DNA of 64,000 bases from JAJFUE01 sp041687335. Lineage in GTDB: Bacteria; Sumerlaeota; Sumerlaeia; MVZB01. The notes under the pieces were generated by a model. That model searched no databases. It was given only the letters and a program-made list of their open reading frames with translations, and was not told the origin of the DNA. This document shows positions 52,692-60,650 of the stretch, in pieces; position 1 is the first letter of the stretch; the number at the start of each line of letters is the position of its first letter. The position numbers and the translations under genes were made by a program. The stretch is taken from assembly GCA_041687335.1 (NCBI GenBank), contig JAWLCE010000017.1, forward strand, positions 27,528 to 91,527, written 5' to 3'.

Positions 52692-54086
52692 ATGCTGATT
52701 GATTCCCACGTCCACCTGCAGGACAAAAAATTTGCCCGCGACCTGGACCGCGTCCTCGACCGCGCCGACGATGCCGGCATCGAGCATATGGTCTGTGTCG
52801 CCGATCGCATCGAGTCGGGCCGTCGGGCCATCGCGCTGGCGCGCCGCCATCCGCGCCTGGTCGCCACCGTCGGCATCCACCCCCATTACGATGCCCTCTT
52901 CACCCCCCGCATGCTGCTCGAACTCGAGGCGCTCGCCCGCGACCCCGCCGTCGTCGCCATCGGCGAGATCGGCCTCGACTACCACTATCCGAATTTCAAC
53001 AAGACCCGCCAGCTGGAGCTGTTCCGCGCCCAGGCCCACTTGGCCGCCCGTCGCCAGCTGCCGATGGTCATCCACTGCCGCGAAGCTTATGAGGACCTGA
53101 TCGAGACAATCAAATCCGACCCGCGCATTCCGCGCCGCGGCGTCGTTCACTGTTTCGCCGGCAATTACGAGCAGGCTTGCGCGCTGCTCGACCTGGGCTA
53201 TTACCTCGGCGTCGGCGGCGCCGTCACCTATCCCAATGCCGACGCCCTGCGCGAGGTGGTCTCGCGCATCGGCCTGGAGCGCATCGTCAGCGAGACCGAC
53301 GGCCCCTACCTGCCGCCCCAGGCCAAGCGCGGCCGCCGTAACGAGCCCTCCTACATCAAGCACGTGGTCAAGCACCTGGCCGACCTCGCCGAGGTCAGCT
53401 ATCAGGATGCCGCACGCATCACCAAGGCCAACGCCATCAGCCTGTTCGGCCTGCCCGAGCCGCTCCAGCCTCAGCCGCTCTACAGCATTCGCCGCACGCT
53501 CTACGTCTGTATGACCAACCGCTGCCCCAACGAGTGCTATTACTGCCAGCGCCACGACGACTACATGGTGATGGGCCACTTCCTGCGGCTGGACCACGAG
53601 CCCGAGCCCGACGAGCTGATCCAGCGCATCGACTCCCCCCAGGATTACCGCGAGATCGTCCTCAGCGGCCTCGGCGAGCCCACCCTGCGCTGGGAAGCCT
53701 GCCTCGAGGTCGCCCGCCGCCTGCGCGAGCAGGGCGCCCGCGTCCGGCTTAACACCAACGGCCTCGGTTCGTTGCTCAATGGCCGCGACCTCACCCGCGA
53801 GATGGCCGGCCGCTTTGATTCTGTCTCGATCAACCTGATCGCCCACGACCGGCCGACTTACAATCAGGTCGCCAACCCCGCCGACCCCGACCGCTCCTGG
53901 GATGCGATGCTCGAATTCACGCGCGGCTGCAAGGAGACCGTCCCCGACGTGATTCTGACGGTGACCGCCGTCCCCGAGATCGACGTCGAGGGCTGCCGCC
54001 GCCTGGCCGAGGACGAGCTGCAGGTGCGCTTCCGCCTGCGCGAATGGCGCCCCAACGGCTACCCCCGCGAAGCTTGCGCCTGCTGA
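52692..54086 (+). CDS. TatD-family hydrolase fused to a TatD-linked radical SAM domain
   Basis: 464 residues. Residues 1-255 are a TatD metal-dependent DNase-type hydrolase: IDSHVHLQ, GIHPHY, AIGEIGLDYHY, VIHCREA, VHCFAGNYEQ and SETDGPYLPP supply all metal ligands. From about 262 a radical SAM domain follows: YVCMTNRCPNECYYCQR (CxxxCxxC), LSGLGEPTLRWE, LNTNGLGSLL, SINLIAHD. In many bacteria this radical SAM protein (TatD-linked type) is a separate neighbour of TatD; here they are one chain. Substrate unknown, possibly a modified nucleic acid or peptide. ATG 52692 has AGGA 8 bases upstream. Confidence 0.9.
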   Translation: MLIDSHVHLQDKKFARDLDRVLDRADDAGIEHMVCVADRIESGRRAIALARRHPRLVATVGIHPHYDALFTPRMLLELEALARDPAVVAIGEIGLDYHYPNFNKTRQLELFRAQAHLAARRQLPMVIHCREAYEDLIETIKSDPRIPRRGVVHCFAGNYEQACALLDLGYYLGVGGAVTYPNADALREVVSRIGLERIVSETDGPYLPPQAKRGRRNEPSYIKHVVKHLADLAEVSYQDAARITKANAISLFGLPEPLQPQPLYSIRRTLYVCMTNRCPNECYYCQRHDDYMVMGHFLRLDHEPEPDELIQRIDSPQDYREIVLSGLGEPTLRWEACLEVARRLREQGARVRLNTNGLGSLLNGRDLTREMAGRFDSVSINLIAHDRPTYNQVANPADPDRSWDAMLEFTRGCKETVPDVILTVTAVPEIDVEGCRRLAEDELQVRFRLREWRPNGYPREACAC

Positions 54087-54091
54087 CGGCG

Positions 54092-54365
54092 CGACCTTTG
54101 CCATTCCCTCTTCGCCTTTGCGACAACCAAACGTGAAGGATCGACGGGGCCGCCCCTTTGATTCTTCATTTCATGTCGCAAAGGCCGCAGAGAGCAATTA
54201 AAAGAACGCAAAGTCGTTGCGGAGGTGATTCGGGTGGGTGACATCATGAGCAGCATGATGGGATCATGATTCAATTCCTGCCTTTGCGACCTTTGGCCTT
54301 TTCCTCTGCATCTTTGCTAAAAAAAAAGATGAAGGATCAGGGGGCCGCCCCCCGTTTCATTTTAC
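54092..54365. repeat. Two-copy intergenic repeat with GGGGCCGCCCC hairpins
   Basis: Copies at about 54091-54170 and 54281-54365 each run: TTTGCGA/TTTGCC words, GAAGGATC, a GGGGCCGCCCC-type palindrome, then TTTCATTT. Between them lie GCAAAGGCCGCAGAGAG words (54178-54194) and the palindrome CATCATG-AGCAG-CATGATG (54242-54260). No gene is supported in this 371-base gap. Confidence 0.6.
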
Positions 54366-54457
54366 GAATTGCGCCCAGCCGTTGGTCTGGCCTAAATTGT
54401 TAATGTATGAGGAATTTCAGTCTCGGGACGCGCGGCGCGGTCCCGCCGGAGCATGCC

Positions 54458-54688
54458 ATGGCCATCACGCCCGATCCACGCCACCCCGCTCCGCCCGACG
54501 GCCCGCCCGCCGAAGTCAAGATCCAGTTCATCAAGGAGCTGGGCCTGTTCATGGCCGGCCTGCTGCTGGGCTTCTTCTGGTACCTTTACTACGACACCAA
54601 TCCCACCCCCGAGATTCACATGATCATCGGGCTGATTGTTGTGATCATGGCGCTGCTGCGCTACATCATGCTGACCCGGCGGCTGTAG
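54458..54688 (+). CDS. Small two-helix membrane protein
   Basis: 76 residues: a proline-rich N-terminus (MAITPDPRHPAPPDGPP), one helix LGLFMAGLLLGFFWYLYYD, a short DTNPTPEIHM loop and a second helix IIGLIVVIMALLRYIML ending LTRRL. No family recognised. GGAG precedes ATG 54458 by about 8 bases; ATG 54407 would add 17 residues but lacks a ribosome site. It is 66 bases upstream of the YmdB gene and may be co-transcribed with it. The hydrophobic pattern and a codon-like third-base GC bias support a real gene. Confidence 0.62.
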   Translation: MAITPDPRHPAPPDGPPAEVKIQFIKELGLFMAGLLLGFFWYLYYDTNPTPEIHMIIGLIVVIMALLRYIMLTRRL

Positions 54689-54754
54689 CCTTTCCTGTTT
54701 TGTCGTTCGTGAATCTTGCCACCCGATACGGGCTTTCTGAAGGATGTAGGTGTC

Positions 54755-55564
54755 ATGCGTATTTTGTTTCTGGGGGATATCTTCGGCCGGCCCGGGCGCC
54801 ATGCGGTCTCGCAGTGGCTGGGCCGCTACCGCGTCCGCGAGTCGGTCGATTTCGTCATTGCCAATGCCGAGAACGCCGCCGGCGGCAAGGGCATCACCCG
54901 CGAGATCGTCAATGAGCTGCGCGAGCTGGGCGTCGAGGTCATGACCGGCGGCAATCACTCCTTCGCCCAGCGCGAGTCGCTGGCCCTGTTCGACGACACC
55001 GAGGATCTGCTGCGCCCCGCCAACCTTGCCCCCGGCGTCCCCGGACGCGGCATGGGCATCTATGAGTCCCCCGCCGGGCCCGAGATCGCCGTCATCAACC
55101 TGCAGGGGCGCGCCTTCATGGCCCCGGTGGATTGCCCCTTCCGCGCCGCCGAGGCCCTGCTCGCCCAGGCCTTGCGCCGCACACCGATCGTCTTCGTCGA
55201 CTTCCATGCCGAGGCCACCAGCGAAAAGATGGCGATGGCCCATTACCTCGATGGCCGCGCCAGCGCCGTCATCGGCACCCACACCCACATCCCCACCGCC
55301 GATGCCCGCGTCAGCGCCCGCGGCACGGCCGCCATCAGCGACGTCGGCATGTGCGGCCCCTACGATTCGGTCATCGGCGTCGAGACCGAGATCGTGCTCG
55401 AGCAGATGCTCAAGGGCCTGCCGGTGCGCCACCAGCCCGCCCGCCACGACGCGCGCGTCTGTGGCGTGCTGGTCGAGGTCGACGACGCCAGCGGCCGCGC
55501 CCGCCGCATCGAACAGATCATTGAACCCGGTTTCATTCAACTCGCGACGGGAGAAACCTCATGA
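54755..55564 (+). CDS. YmdB-family metallophosphoesterase
   Basis: 269-residue calcineurin-like enzyme of the YmdB/TIGR00282 family, which hydrolyses 2',3'-cyclic nucleotides in the cytosol. The whole ligand set is visible: ILFLGDIFGRPGR, IANAENAAGGKG, VMTGGNHSF, VDFHAEATSEKMAMAHYLDGRASAVIGTHTHIPTAD and the closing SDVGMCGPYDSVIG block. Length is normal. ATG 54755 begins the conserved strand. Its stop overlaps the zinc-ribbon gene start (ATGA), so the two are translationally coupled. Confidence 0.93.
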   Translation: MRILFLGDIFGRPGRHAVSQWLGRYRVRESVDFVIANAENAAGGKGITREIVNELRELGVEVMTGGNHSFAQRESLALFDDTEDLLRPANLAPGVPGRGMGIYESPAGPEIAVINLQGRAFMAPVDCPFRAAEALLAQALRRTPIVFVDFHAEATSEKMAMAHYLDGRASAVIGTHTHIPTADARVSARGTAAISDVGMCGPYDSVIGVETEIVLEQMLKGLPVRHQPARHDARVCGVLVEVDDASGRARRIEQIIEPGFIQLATGETS

Positions 55565-56262
55565 GCGAGATTCTCAGCCAGCTCAGGGACCTGACCGCCG
55601 TCGATCATGCCATCGCCGAGGCACGCGCCCAGCTGGTGCGCTACCCCGCCCGCCTCGAGCAGATGACCGGTATCGAGGCCGCCCTTCAAGCCCGCATCGA
55701 CGTGGCCCAGCGCCGCCTCGAGTCCGCCCGCCACGACCGCCGCCAGGCTGAAAAGGAGGTCGCCACCCTGCGCGAACAGATCGCCAAATATCTGCGCCAG
55801 CAGGGCCAGGTCAAGACCAACAAGGAATATGCCGCCATTACCCAGGAGATCGAAACGATCCAGGGCCGCATCGACCAATGGGATACCACCGGCCTCGAAA
55901 AGCTCGAGGTCGAGGATCAATGCCAGACCGAATTGACCGCCGCCGGCGAGCAGCTCACGCTGCGCCGGGCCGAGCACCAGACCGAACGCGACCGCATCGA
56001 AATGTTGACTGCCGAAAAAAAACGCTTGATCGAGGGCTTGGAGCAGGACCGCGTCCGCTTGCTGGCCACGCTGCCCGAGGAATATCGCGACGAATATGAG
56101 TTTATGAACGAGCGCCACCCCGGCAGCGCGTGCGTCGCCCTCGAGGGCGAACACTGCAGCGGCTGCAACTGGCACCTGGTCCCGCAGACCCGTCACGCCG
56201 TCAAGCAGGCCCAGCAGCCCGTCCGCTGCGAGCACTGCCACCGGTTCCTGTTTGCCGGCTGA
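55561..56262 (+). CDS. Coiled-coil C4-type zinc-ribbon protein (DUF164/CT398-like)
   Basis: 233 residues. A long coiled coil (about 5-175) is rich in EAxxxRIxxAQxRL heptads with the family segment GQVKTNKEYAAITQEIETIQ. The C-terminal zinc ribbon has CSGCNWHL and RCEHCHRFLF (two CxxC pairs). Members are common partners of nucleic-acid or envelope machinery (CT398 binds sigma-54 and type III/SctL in Chlamydia), but the role in free-living bacteria is unsettled. It is coupled to ymdB. A sigma-54 promoter about 2 kb downstream is noted separately; a link is speculation. Confidence 0.88.
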   Translation: MSEILSQLRDLTAVDHAIAEARAQLVRYPARLEQMTGIEAALQARIDVAQRRLESARHDRRQAEKEVATLREQIAKYLRQQGQVKTNKEYAAITQEIETIQGRIDQWDTTGLEKLEVEDQCQTELTAAGEQLTLRRAEHQTERDRIEMLTAEKKRLIEGLEQDRVRLLATLPEEYRDEYEFMNERHPGSACVALEGEHCSGCNWHLVPQTRHAVKQAQQPVRCEHCHRFLFAG

Positions 56263-56271
56263 TCGCCCCCG

Positions 56272-56934
56272 CTACCGCGCCTGCTCCGGCATCCGCGCCA
56301 CGATCGTCGCCGCGCCCTTCACGCGCTGGCCGACGCTCACTTTAACTTGCGCCCCCACGGGCAGGTAAAGCTCCGTGCGCGAGCCGAAGCGGATGATGCC
56401 GATGCGCTGACCGCGCCGCACCGTTTCCCCCGGCGCCACCCGGCAGACGATCCTCCGCGCGATCAGCCCCGCGATCTGGCGCACCGTCACCCGATGCCCG
56501 TCCGCGCGCATGAAAATCCAGTTGCTCTCGTTGCAGTCGGCGCATTCGGTCTTCATCGCATTGACGAATGCGCCGGGCCGGTAGCTCAGCGATTCCACCG
56601 TCCCCGCCACCGGGGCGCGATTGACGTGCACGTCGAAGACCGACAGGAAGATCGAGATCACCGGCCCGCCGACCTCGCCGGCCTCCGGATTCTCGTTGGT
56701 GCGCACCGAATCCACCAACCCATCCGCCGGTGCCACCACCGCTCCCGGCTCGCTCGGGATGCGCCGCGGCGGGTCGCGGAAGAAGCCCAGAAAGATCACC
56801 AGCAGCAGCAGCGCCGGCACCCAGAGCACCGGCCAGGCCATCGCCACCCCCAGGATCAGCAGCCCCGCCGCCGGCAAAGCGAAGGGAATGCCCGCCGGAT
56901 CGATCGGAAATCGGCCAAATCGAGGTTGAGCCAT
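56272..56934 (-). CDS. psd: Phosphatidylserine decarboxylase (short, archaeal-type class)
   Basis: 220-residue membrane-associated enzyme making phosphatidylethanolamine. Two N-terminal hydrophobic segments (FALPAAGLLILGVAMAWPVLWVPALLLLVIFLGFF) anchor it; then FRDPPR, VVAPADGLVD, ISIFLSVFDVHVNRAPVAGTV and the self-cleavage site IIRFGSRTEL, where the Ser of GS becomes the pyruvoyl cofactor. Length and the short C-terminal part (about 35 residues) fit the PSD-A class. AGGAC lies just before ATG 56934; an upstream start (56985) is possible. It converges with the zinc-ribbon gene 10 bases apart. Confidence 0.94.
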   Translation of the reverse strand: MAQPRFGRFPIDPAGIPFALPAAGLLILGVAMAWPVLWVPALLLLVIFLGFFRDPPRRIPSEPGAVVAPADGLVDSVRTNENPEAGEVGGPVISIFLSVFDVHVNRAPVAGTVESLSYRPGAFVNAMKTECADCNESNWIFMRADGHRVTVRQIAGLIARRIVCRVAPGETVRRGQRIGIIRFGSRTELYLPVGAQVKVSVGQRVKGAATIVARMPEQAR

Positions 56935-57183
56935 GGTCTGTCCTGAGCCTCCCGGGGCAAAGTTGCTCCCTTTATTATGAGCCAACCGCTGCTGGGCGCA
57001 ACCGTTAAACGAGCCTCCGGGCCGCCCATGGTCTCATTGAGCGAGGACCAAAAAAATCCGTCAGGGGCCGCAGCGGCGGCCGTCCAATCAACAACGACGG
57101 CGGGCGGAGCAACGGAATCGCCCCGAATCCCGCCAACTTATGCTAAAATCAAGCATCCCACTCTCCGGCGGAGCGCTCACCTG

Positions 57184-58152
57184 ATGGCCAAGCCGATCGA
57201 ATATAATGCCACCGTCCTCGAGCGGGTCGACCTGACCGACAAGCTCGCCATTTTTCGGGTCAAGCCGGATCGCGGCTGGGGCGGAGACCCCGCCGGCGCC
57301 GGCCAAATCCCTGACTTCGAGGGCGGCCAATATGCCGTGCTGGGGCTCAACCACCCCACCGACCCCGAGAAGGGCTCCGTACTACGGCCCTACTCGATCG
57401 CATCCCCACCCGAGGAAAAGCGTTTCCTTGAGTTCTACGTCCGCTACGTCGACCTGCCCGAATCGAAGAACCCGCTGACCCACCTGCTGTGGGACCTCAA
57501 GTCCGGGGACCGCATTTACTTGGGACGCAAGATCACCGGCCACTTCACGCTCTCGCGCACCATCGGCGAGGATGACCCGCGGTTGCGCGTTTTTGTCGCG
57601 GCCGGCACCGGACTGGCCCCCTTCGTCAGCATTCTGGCCTCCTGCGTCCAGCGTGGGCTCGATCCGAGCCGCTTCGCCGTCCTGCACGGGGTCAGCCGCG
57701 CCGAGGATCTGGGCTACCGCGAGGACCTGCTGTCGGTCTTCGGGAACCTGCCCGACCGCTATGCCCCAACCATCAGCCGCCCCGGCGAGAATCCCAATTG
57801 GACCGGCTGCATCGGCCGCGTCGAGAGCTTCTTCGACCACGAGCGACTGTCCGAGCTCGAGGCCCGGCTGGGGCTGGAGGAGGGCGGGTTGACCCCCGAT
57901 CGCGCCGTCGTCTTCATCTGCGGCCTCTACGGCACGATCCACCACACCCTGCTGCGCCTGATGCGCCGGGGCTTCGTGCCCAACGACCGCCGCATCCGCG
58001 AGGGTCTGGGGCTGCTCGACCAGCCGCCCACGCTTTTCTTCGAACAATATGATAGTGCCCCGGTGCTCGACGTGCGCAACAAGGCGGAGCTCGAGATCCT
58101 GCTGGCGGAGACTCCCTTCATCAAGAACCTGCGCCAGCAGCTGGCGACCTGA
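57184..58152 (+). CDS. Ferredoxin--NADP+ reductase-like flavoprotein
   Basis: 322 residues. The FAD domain shows LRPYSIASPP (RxYS flavin motif) and a barrel before it; the NAD(P) domain shows VFVAAGTGLAPFVSIL, LHGVSRAEDLGYREDL and a CGLYGTIHHTL end block. A C-terminal extension (about 280-322: LLDQPPTLFFEQYDSAPVLD...) is not typical of plant-type FNR and has no motif I recognise. It is probably cytosolic and transfers electrons between NADPH and ferredoxin or flavodoxin. GGAG lies about 11 bases before ATG 57184. A longer open frame to 56977 overlaps the divergent psd gene and is rejected. Confidence 0.85.
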   Translation: MAKPIEYNATVLERVDLTDKLAIFRVKPDRGWGGDPAGAGQIPDFEGGQYAVLGLNHPTDPEKGSVLRPYSIASPPEEKRFLEFYVRYVDLPESKNPLTHLLWDLKSGDRIYLGRKITGHFTLSRTIGEDDPRLRVFVAAGTGLAPFVSILASCVQRGLDPSRFAVLHGVSRAEDLGYREDLLSVFGNLPDRYAPTISRPGENPNWTGCIGRVESFFDHERLSELEARLGLEEGGLTPDRAVVFICGLYGTIHHTLLRLMRRGFVPNDRRIREGLGLLDQPPTLFFEQYDSAPVLDVRNKAELEILLAETPFIKNLRQQLAT

Positions 58153-58165
58153 GCCGGGCCGCTGC

Positions 58166-58259
58166 TGCGAAATTCTGTCGCAATGATCCCGGCCACTGCT
58201 TCAAGCTGACCCAGCTGCGGCCGGCTTCTCACTCGCAACTCCTGCATCCTCAGTTGCGA
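58166..58259. promoter_or_regulatory. Inverted repeats upstream of the sigma-54 promoter
   Basis: TGCGA-N7-TCGCA (58166-58182) and TCGCAACT-N11-AGTTGCGA (58233-58259) share the TCGCA half-site. Their centres would lie about 118 and 46 bases upstream of the start predicted from the -24/-12 element, where an enhancer-binding activator could bind. The second could also be a terminator for the gene before. Confidence 0.45.
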
Positions 58260-58265
58260 CTGAGA

Positions 58266-58281
58266 TGGCATAAGCGTTGCT
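58266..58281 (+). promoter_or_regulatory. Sigma-54 (-24/-12) promoter of the Hsp20 gene
   Basis: TGGCATAAGCGTTGCT fits TGGCA-N6-TTGCW exactly, with the required 10 bases between the GG and GC pairs. It lies 48 bases before the Hsp20 start. Initiation would need RNA polymerase-sigma-54 plus an AAA+ activator; no rpoN or activator gene is in the window. Confidence 0.7.
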
Positions 58282-58329
58282 TAGGCATGTTTTTGCCAGT
58301 TGAGCGATGCTTGCATGGAGGTCATGACC

Positions 58330-59103
58330 ATGGCAATCAAGGATGCAATCAAACCCCACGGGATGACGGCCTGGACCCTTGCGATCTTGGCATTGGTGCT
58401 GATGGCCGGGGCCGGCGTCGCCGCCTCGGTCCAGCCGACCGATCCCGCCGATCCGGCCGAAACCCTGCGGCAGATCGAGTCGATCCTGCGCGATCACAGG
58501 CTTGATGCCAACCAACGGATCGAGGAGGCGCTGCGGACGCTCGAGGGGGCGACCCAGGCCGCCTCCCAGCCGCTGCTGACGCCTGTACAGCCGGTGCCCG
58601 ATCCCTTCGACCGGTTTTCGCAACCCCTCACCCCGTTCTCGGGGGCGGGATTTGACCCCTTCCGCGAGATGGAACGCATGCACCGCGAGATGCAGCAGAT
58701 GATGGAGGGCGCCTTCGGCTCGTTCGGGTCGATGCAGCCGCCGATGTTGCTGCACTCCCCACGCGCCGCCGCCCCCTTCAGTAATCTGGAAGCTCGCCCC
58801 GACGCCTATCTCTTTCGCTTCGAGCTGCCGGGGGTGAATGACGTCGAAGTGCGCGTCGAGCACGGCCAACTGGTGCTTGAGTCGCGCCAGGAAGTCCACG
58901 ACGAGCACTCCACGGGCGATGACCGTCCGGCGCGCCGGGTCATCCAGCACAATCAGTTCCGCCACGTGACGCCGCTGCCGGCCGATGTTGACCTTGCGGC
59001 ACCGATCCAGACGCAGTTGGAGGATGGCCGGCTGACGGTGACGCTCAAGCGGCGGGTCGAGCCGCGGCGACCGGTGATCCGCAACAACGGGCTGGATATC
59101 TGA
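58330..59103 (+). CDS. Exported small heat-shock protein (Hsp20/alpha-crystallin domain)
   Basis: 257 residues. An N-terminal hydrophobic segment (about 13-33, TAWTLAILALVLMAGAGVAAS) looks like a signal peptide with an AAS-type cleavage site or a membrane anchor, unusual for this chaperone family. Residues 40-145 are a methionine- and proline-rich linker (MERMHREMQQMMEG). The alpha-crystallin domain (about 153-245) has RPDAYLFRFELPGVNDVEVRVEHGQLVLESRQ and the C-terminal GRLTVTLKRR strand. The IxI-like tail is PVIRNNGLDI. GGAGG lies about 8 bases before ATG 58330. A sigma-54 promoter sits just upstream. Probably a periplasmic holdase. Confidence 0.85.
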   Translation: MAIKDAIKPHGMTAWTLAILALVLMAGAGVAASVQPTDPADPAETLRQIESILRDHRLDANQRIEEALRTLEGATQAASQPLLTPVQPVPDPFDRFSQPLTPFSGAGFDPFREMERMHREMQQMMEGAFGSFGSMQPPMLLHSPRAAAPFSNLEARPDAYLFRFELPGVNDVEVRVEHGQLVLESRQEVHDEHSTGDDRPARRVIQHNQFRHVTPLPADVDLAAPIQTQLEDGRLTVTLKRRVEPRRPVIRNNGLDI

Positions 59104-59228
59104 TAATCCGCTTTGATCCTGCCTTGCCTCCCCCAGGGGCGTCCCGGCTTCCCCCCCGCCGGGTCGCCCATCCCCACCGGGCGCCATGACTCATTGACCA
59201 GATCAGGCTTTTCGGTCATAATGCCTTC

Positions 59229-59909
59229 ATGAGGTCGCCCGGACCACCCACCCGTCCCCCGCGCCGCCGGCGCCTGCTCGCGGCCGCCGCCGAGCTGTTT
59301 GCGCGCTGGGGGTTCGACAAGACGAGCCTCGACGAGGTCGCCCGCGCCGCCGGTGTCTCCAAGGGTGCCATCTATCTGGAATTTCCCAACAAGGACGCCC
59401 TCTTCAAGGCCGTCGTCTATCGCGAGCTGGCGCATTATACGCGCGATTGGTTGCAGCGCTTCGAGCGCGACGACGATCCGTTCAGCTTCGTGCGGATGTT
59501 CCAGCACAGCATCGCCGCCATCAACGCCAACCCCTTCGTCAAGGGCCTGATGACGCGCGATCAGCGCATCTACGGCAGCTTCCTGCAGCGCGAATCCGAG
59601 CTGTTCGCGATGGCGATCTCGCTGCGCGCCGAACTGTTCGGCCGCCTGCAGGAGCTGGGCGCGATGCGCGACGATATCCCCGCCGCGACGCTGGCCTACC
59701 TGATCAGCGTGATCGGCCACGGGCTGGTGGCCGGCGCGGAGGCGATCCCCGAGCGCCAGCGCGTCCCGTTCGAGGACTCGCTGCGCGCGCTGGGACTGCT
59801 GCTCGACCGCGGGCTGGCGCCGCCGCGCCCGCGCAATCGCAAGGCGGTGCGCGAGCTGCTGCTGGCGATGGTCGCGCAGGCCCAGGCCGCGCTGGAGAGC
59901 CATGAATGA
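59229..59909 (+). CDS. TetR/AcrR-family transcriptional regulator
   Basis: 226-residue repressor. The N-terminal helix-turn-helix (about 14-60) is typical: LLAAAAELFARWGFDKTSLDEVARAAGVSKGAIYLEFPNKDALF. The C-terminal ligand-binding half is all-helical and variable. It overlaps the downstream ABC ATPase gene by eight bases, so it heads and probably represses the efflux operon that follows in response to a ligand of that pump. No operator palindrome stands out in the short upstream gap. ATG 59229 is the only suitable start before the conserved helix. Confidence 0.92.
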   Translation: MRSPGPPTRPPRRRRLLAAAAELFARWGFDKTSLDEVARAAGVSKGAIYLEFPNKDALFKAVVYRELAHYTRDWLQRFERDDDPFSFVRMFQHSIAAINANPFVKGLMTRDQRIYGSFLQRESELFAMAISLRAELFGRLQELGAMRDDIPAATLAYLISVIGHGLVAGAEAIPERQRVPFEDSLRALGLLLDRGLAPPRPRNRKAVRELLLAMVAQAQAALESHE

Positions 59910-60645
59910 GCGCCCGCCACCCCCCGCCGCGCCGCCGGCCGAGCCCGTCTTTCGCGCCCGCGGGCTGACCAAGGTCTACCACTCGGGGATCGACGTGGAG
60001 GTGCGCGCGCTCAATGGCATCGACCTGGAGCTGTTCGCCGGCGAGCTGGTCGTCCTGCTGGGGGCTTCGGGCAGCGGCAAATCGACCCTGCTGAACATTC
60101 TCGGCGGGCTCGACGTCGCCACCGACGGCTCGCTTGAATATCTGGGAGCCAATCTTTCGGGGGCCGACGAGCGCGAGCTGACCCAGTATCGGCGCGACAC
60201 GGTCGGCTTTGTCTTCCAGTTCTACAACCTGATTCCGAGCCTGACCGCGCGCGAGAACGTGGCGCTGATCACCGACATCGCGCGCGACCCGATGGAACCC
60301 GAGGAGGCGCTGGGGCTGGTCGGGCTGGGCCCGCGCATGGACCACTTCCCCGCCCAGCTCTCGGGCGGCGAGCAGCAACGCGTCGCGATCGCCCGCGCGA
60401 TTGCGAAGCGGCCCGCCGTGCTGCTGTGCGACGAACCGACCGGCGCGCTCGACGTCAAGACGGGGATTACGGTGCTCGAGGCGGTCGAGCGCGTCAACCG
60501 CGACCTCGGCACCCTCGCCGCCGTCATCACCCACAACGCCGTCATCGCCGAGATGGCGGACCGCGTGATCCACCTGTCCGACGGGCGGATCACCCACATT
60601 GAACGCAACGCCGCGCGCCGCCCCGCGCGCACGCTGGCTTGGTGA
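59902..60645 (+). CDS. MacB/LolD-type ABC transporter ATP-binding protein
   Basis: 247 residues. Walker A GASGSGKSTLLNILGGLD, Q-loop FVFQFYNLIPSLTARENV, signature LSGGEQQRVAIARAI, Walker B VLLCDEPTGALD, H-loop ITHN. It belongs to the mechanotransmission type ATPases that work with an FtsX-fold permease. It overlaps the TetR gene and is followed by the permease gene six bases on, giving TetR-ATPase-permease-adaptor order. Likely energises export or envelope transport of a small molecule or lipid rather than direct passage. Confidence 0.92.
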   Translation: MNERPPPPAAPPAEPVFRARGLTKVYHSGIDVEVRALNGIDLELFAGELVVLLGASGSGKSTLLNILGGLDVATDGSLEYLGANLSGADERELTQYRRDTVGFVFQFYNLIPSLTARENVALITDIARDPMEPEEALGLVGLGPRMDHFPAQLSGGEQQRVAIARAIAKRPAVLLCDEPTGALDVKTGITVLEAVERVNRDLGTLAAVITHNAVIAEMADRVIHLSDGRITHIERNAARRPARTLAW

Positions 60646-60650
60646 GCCCG

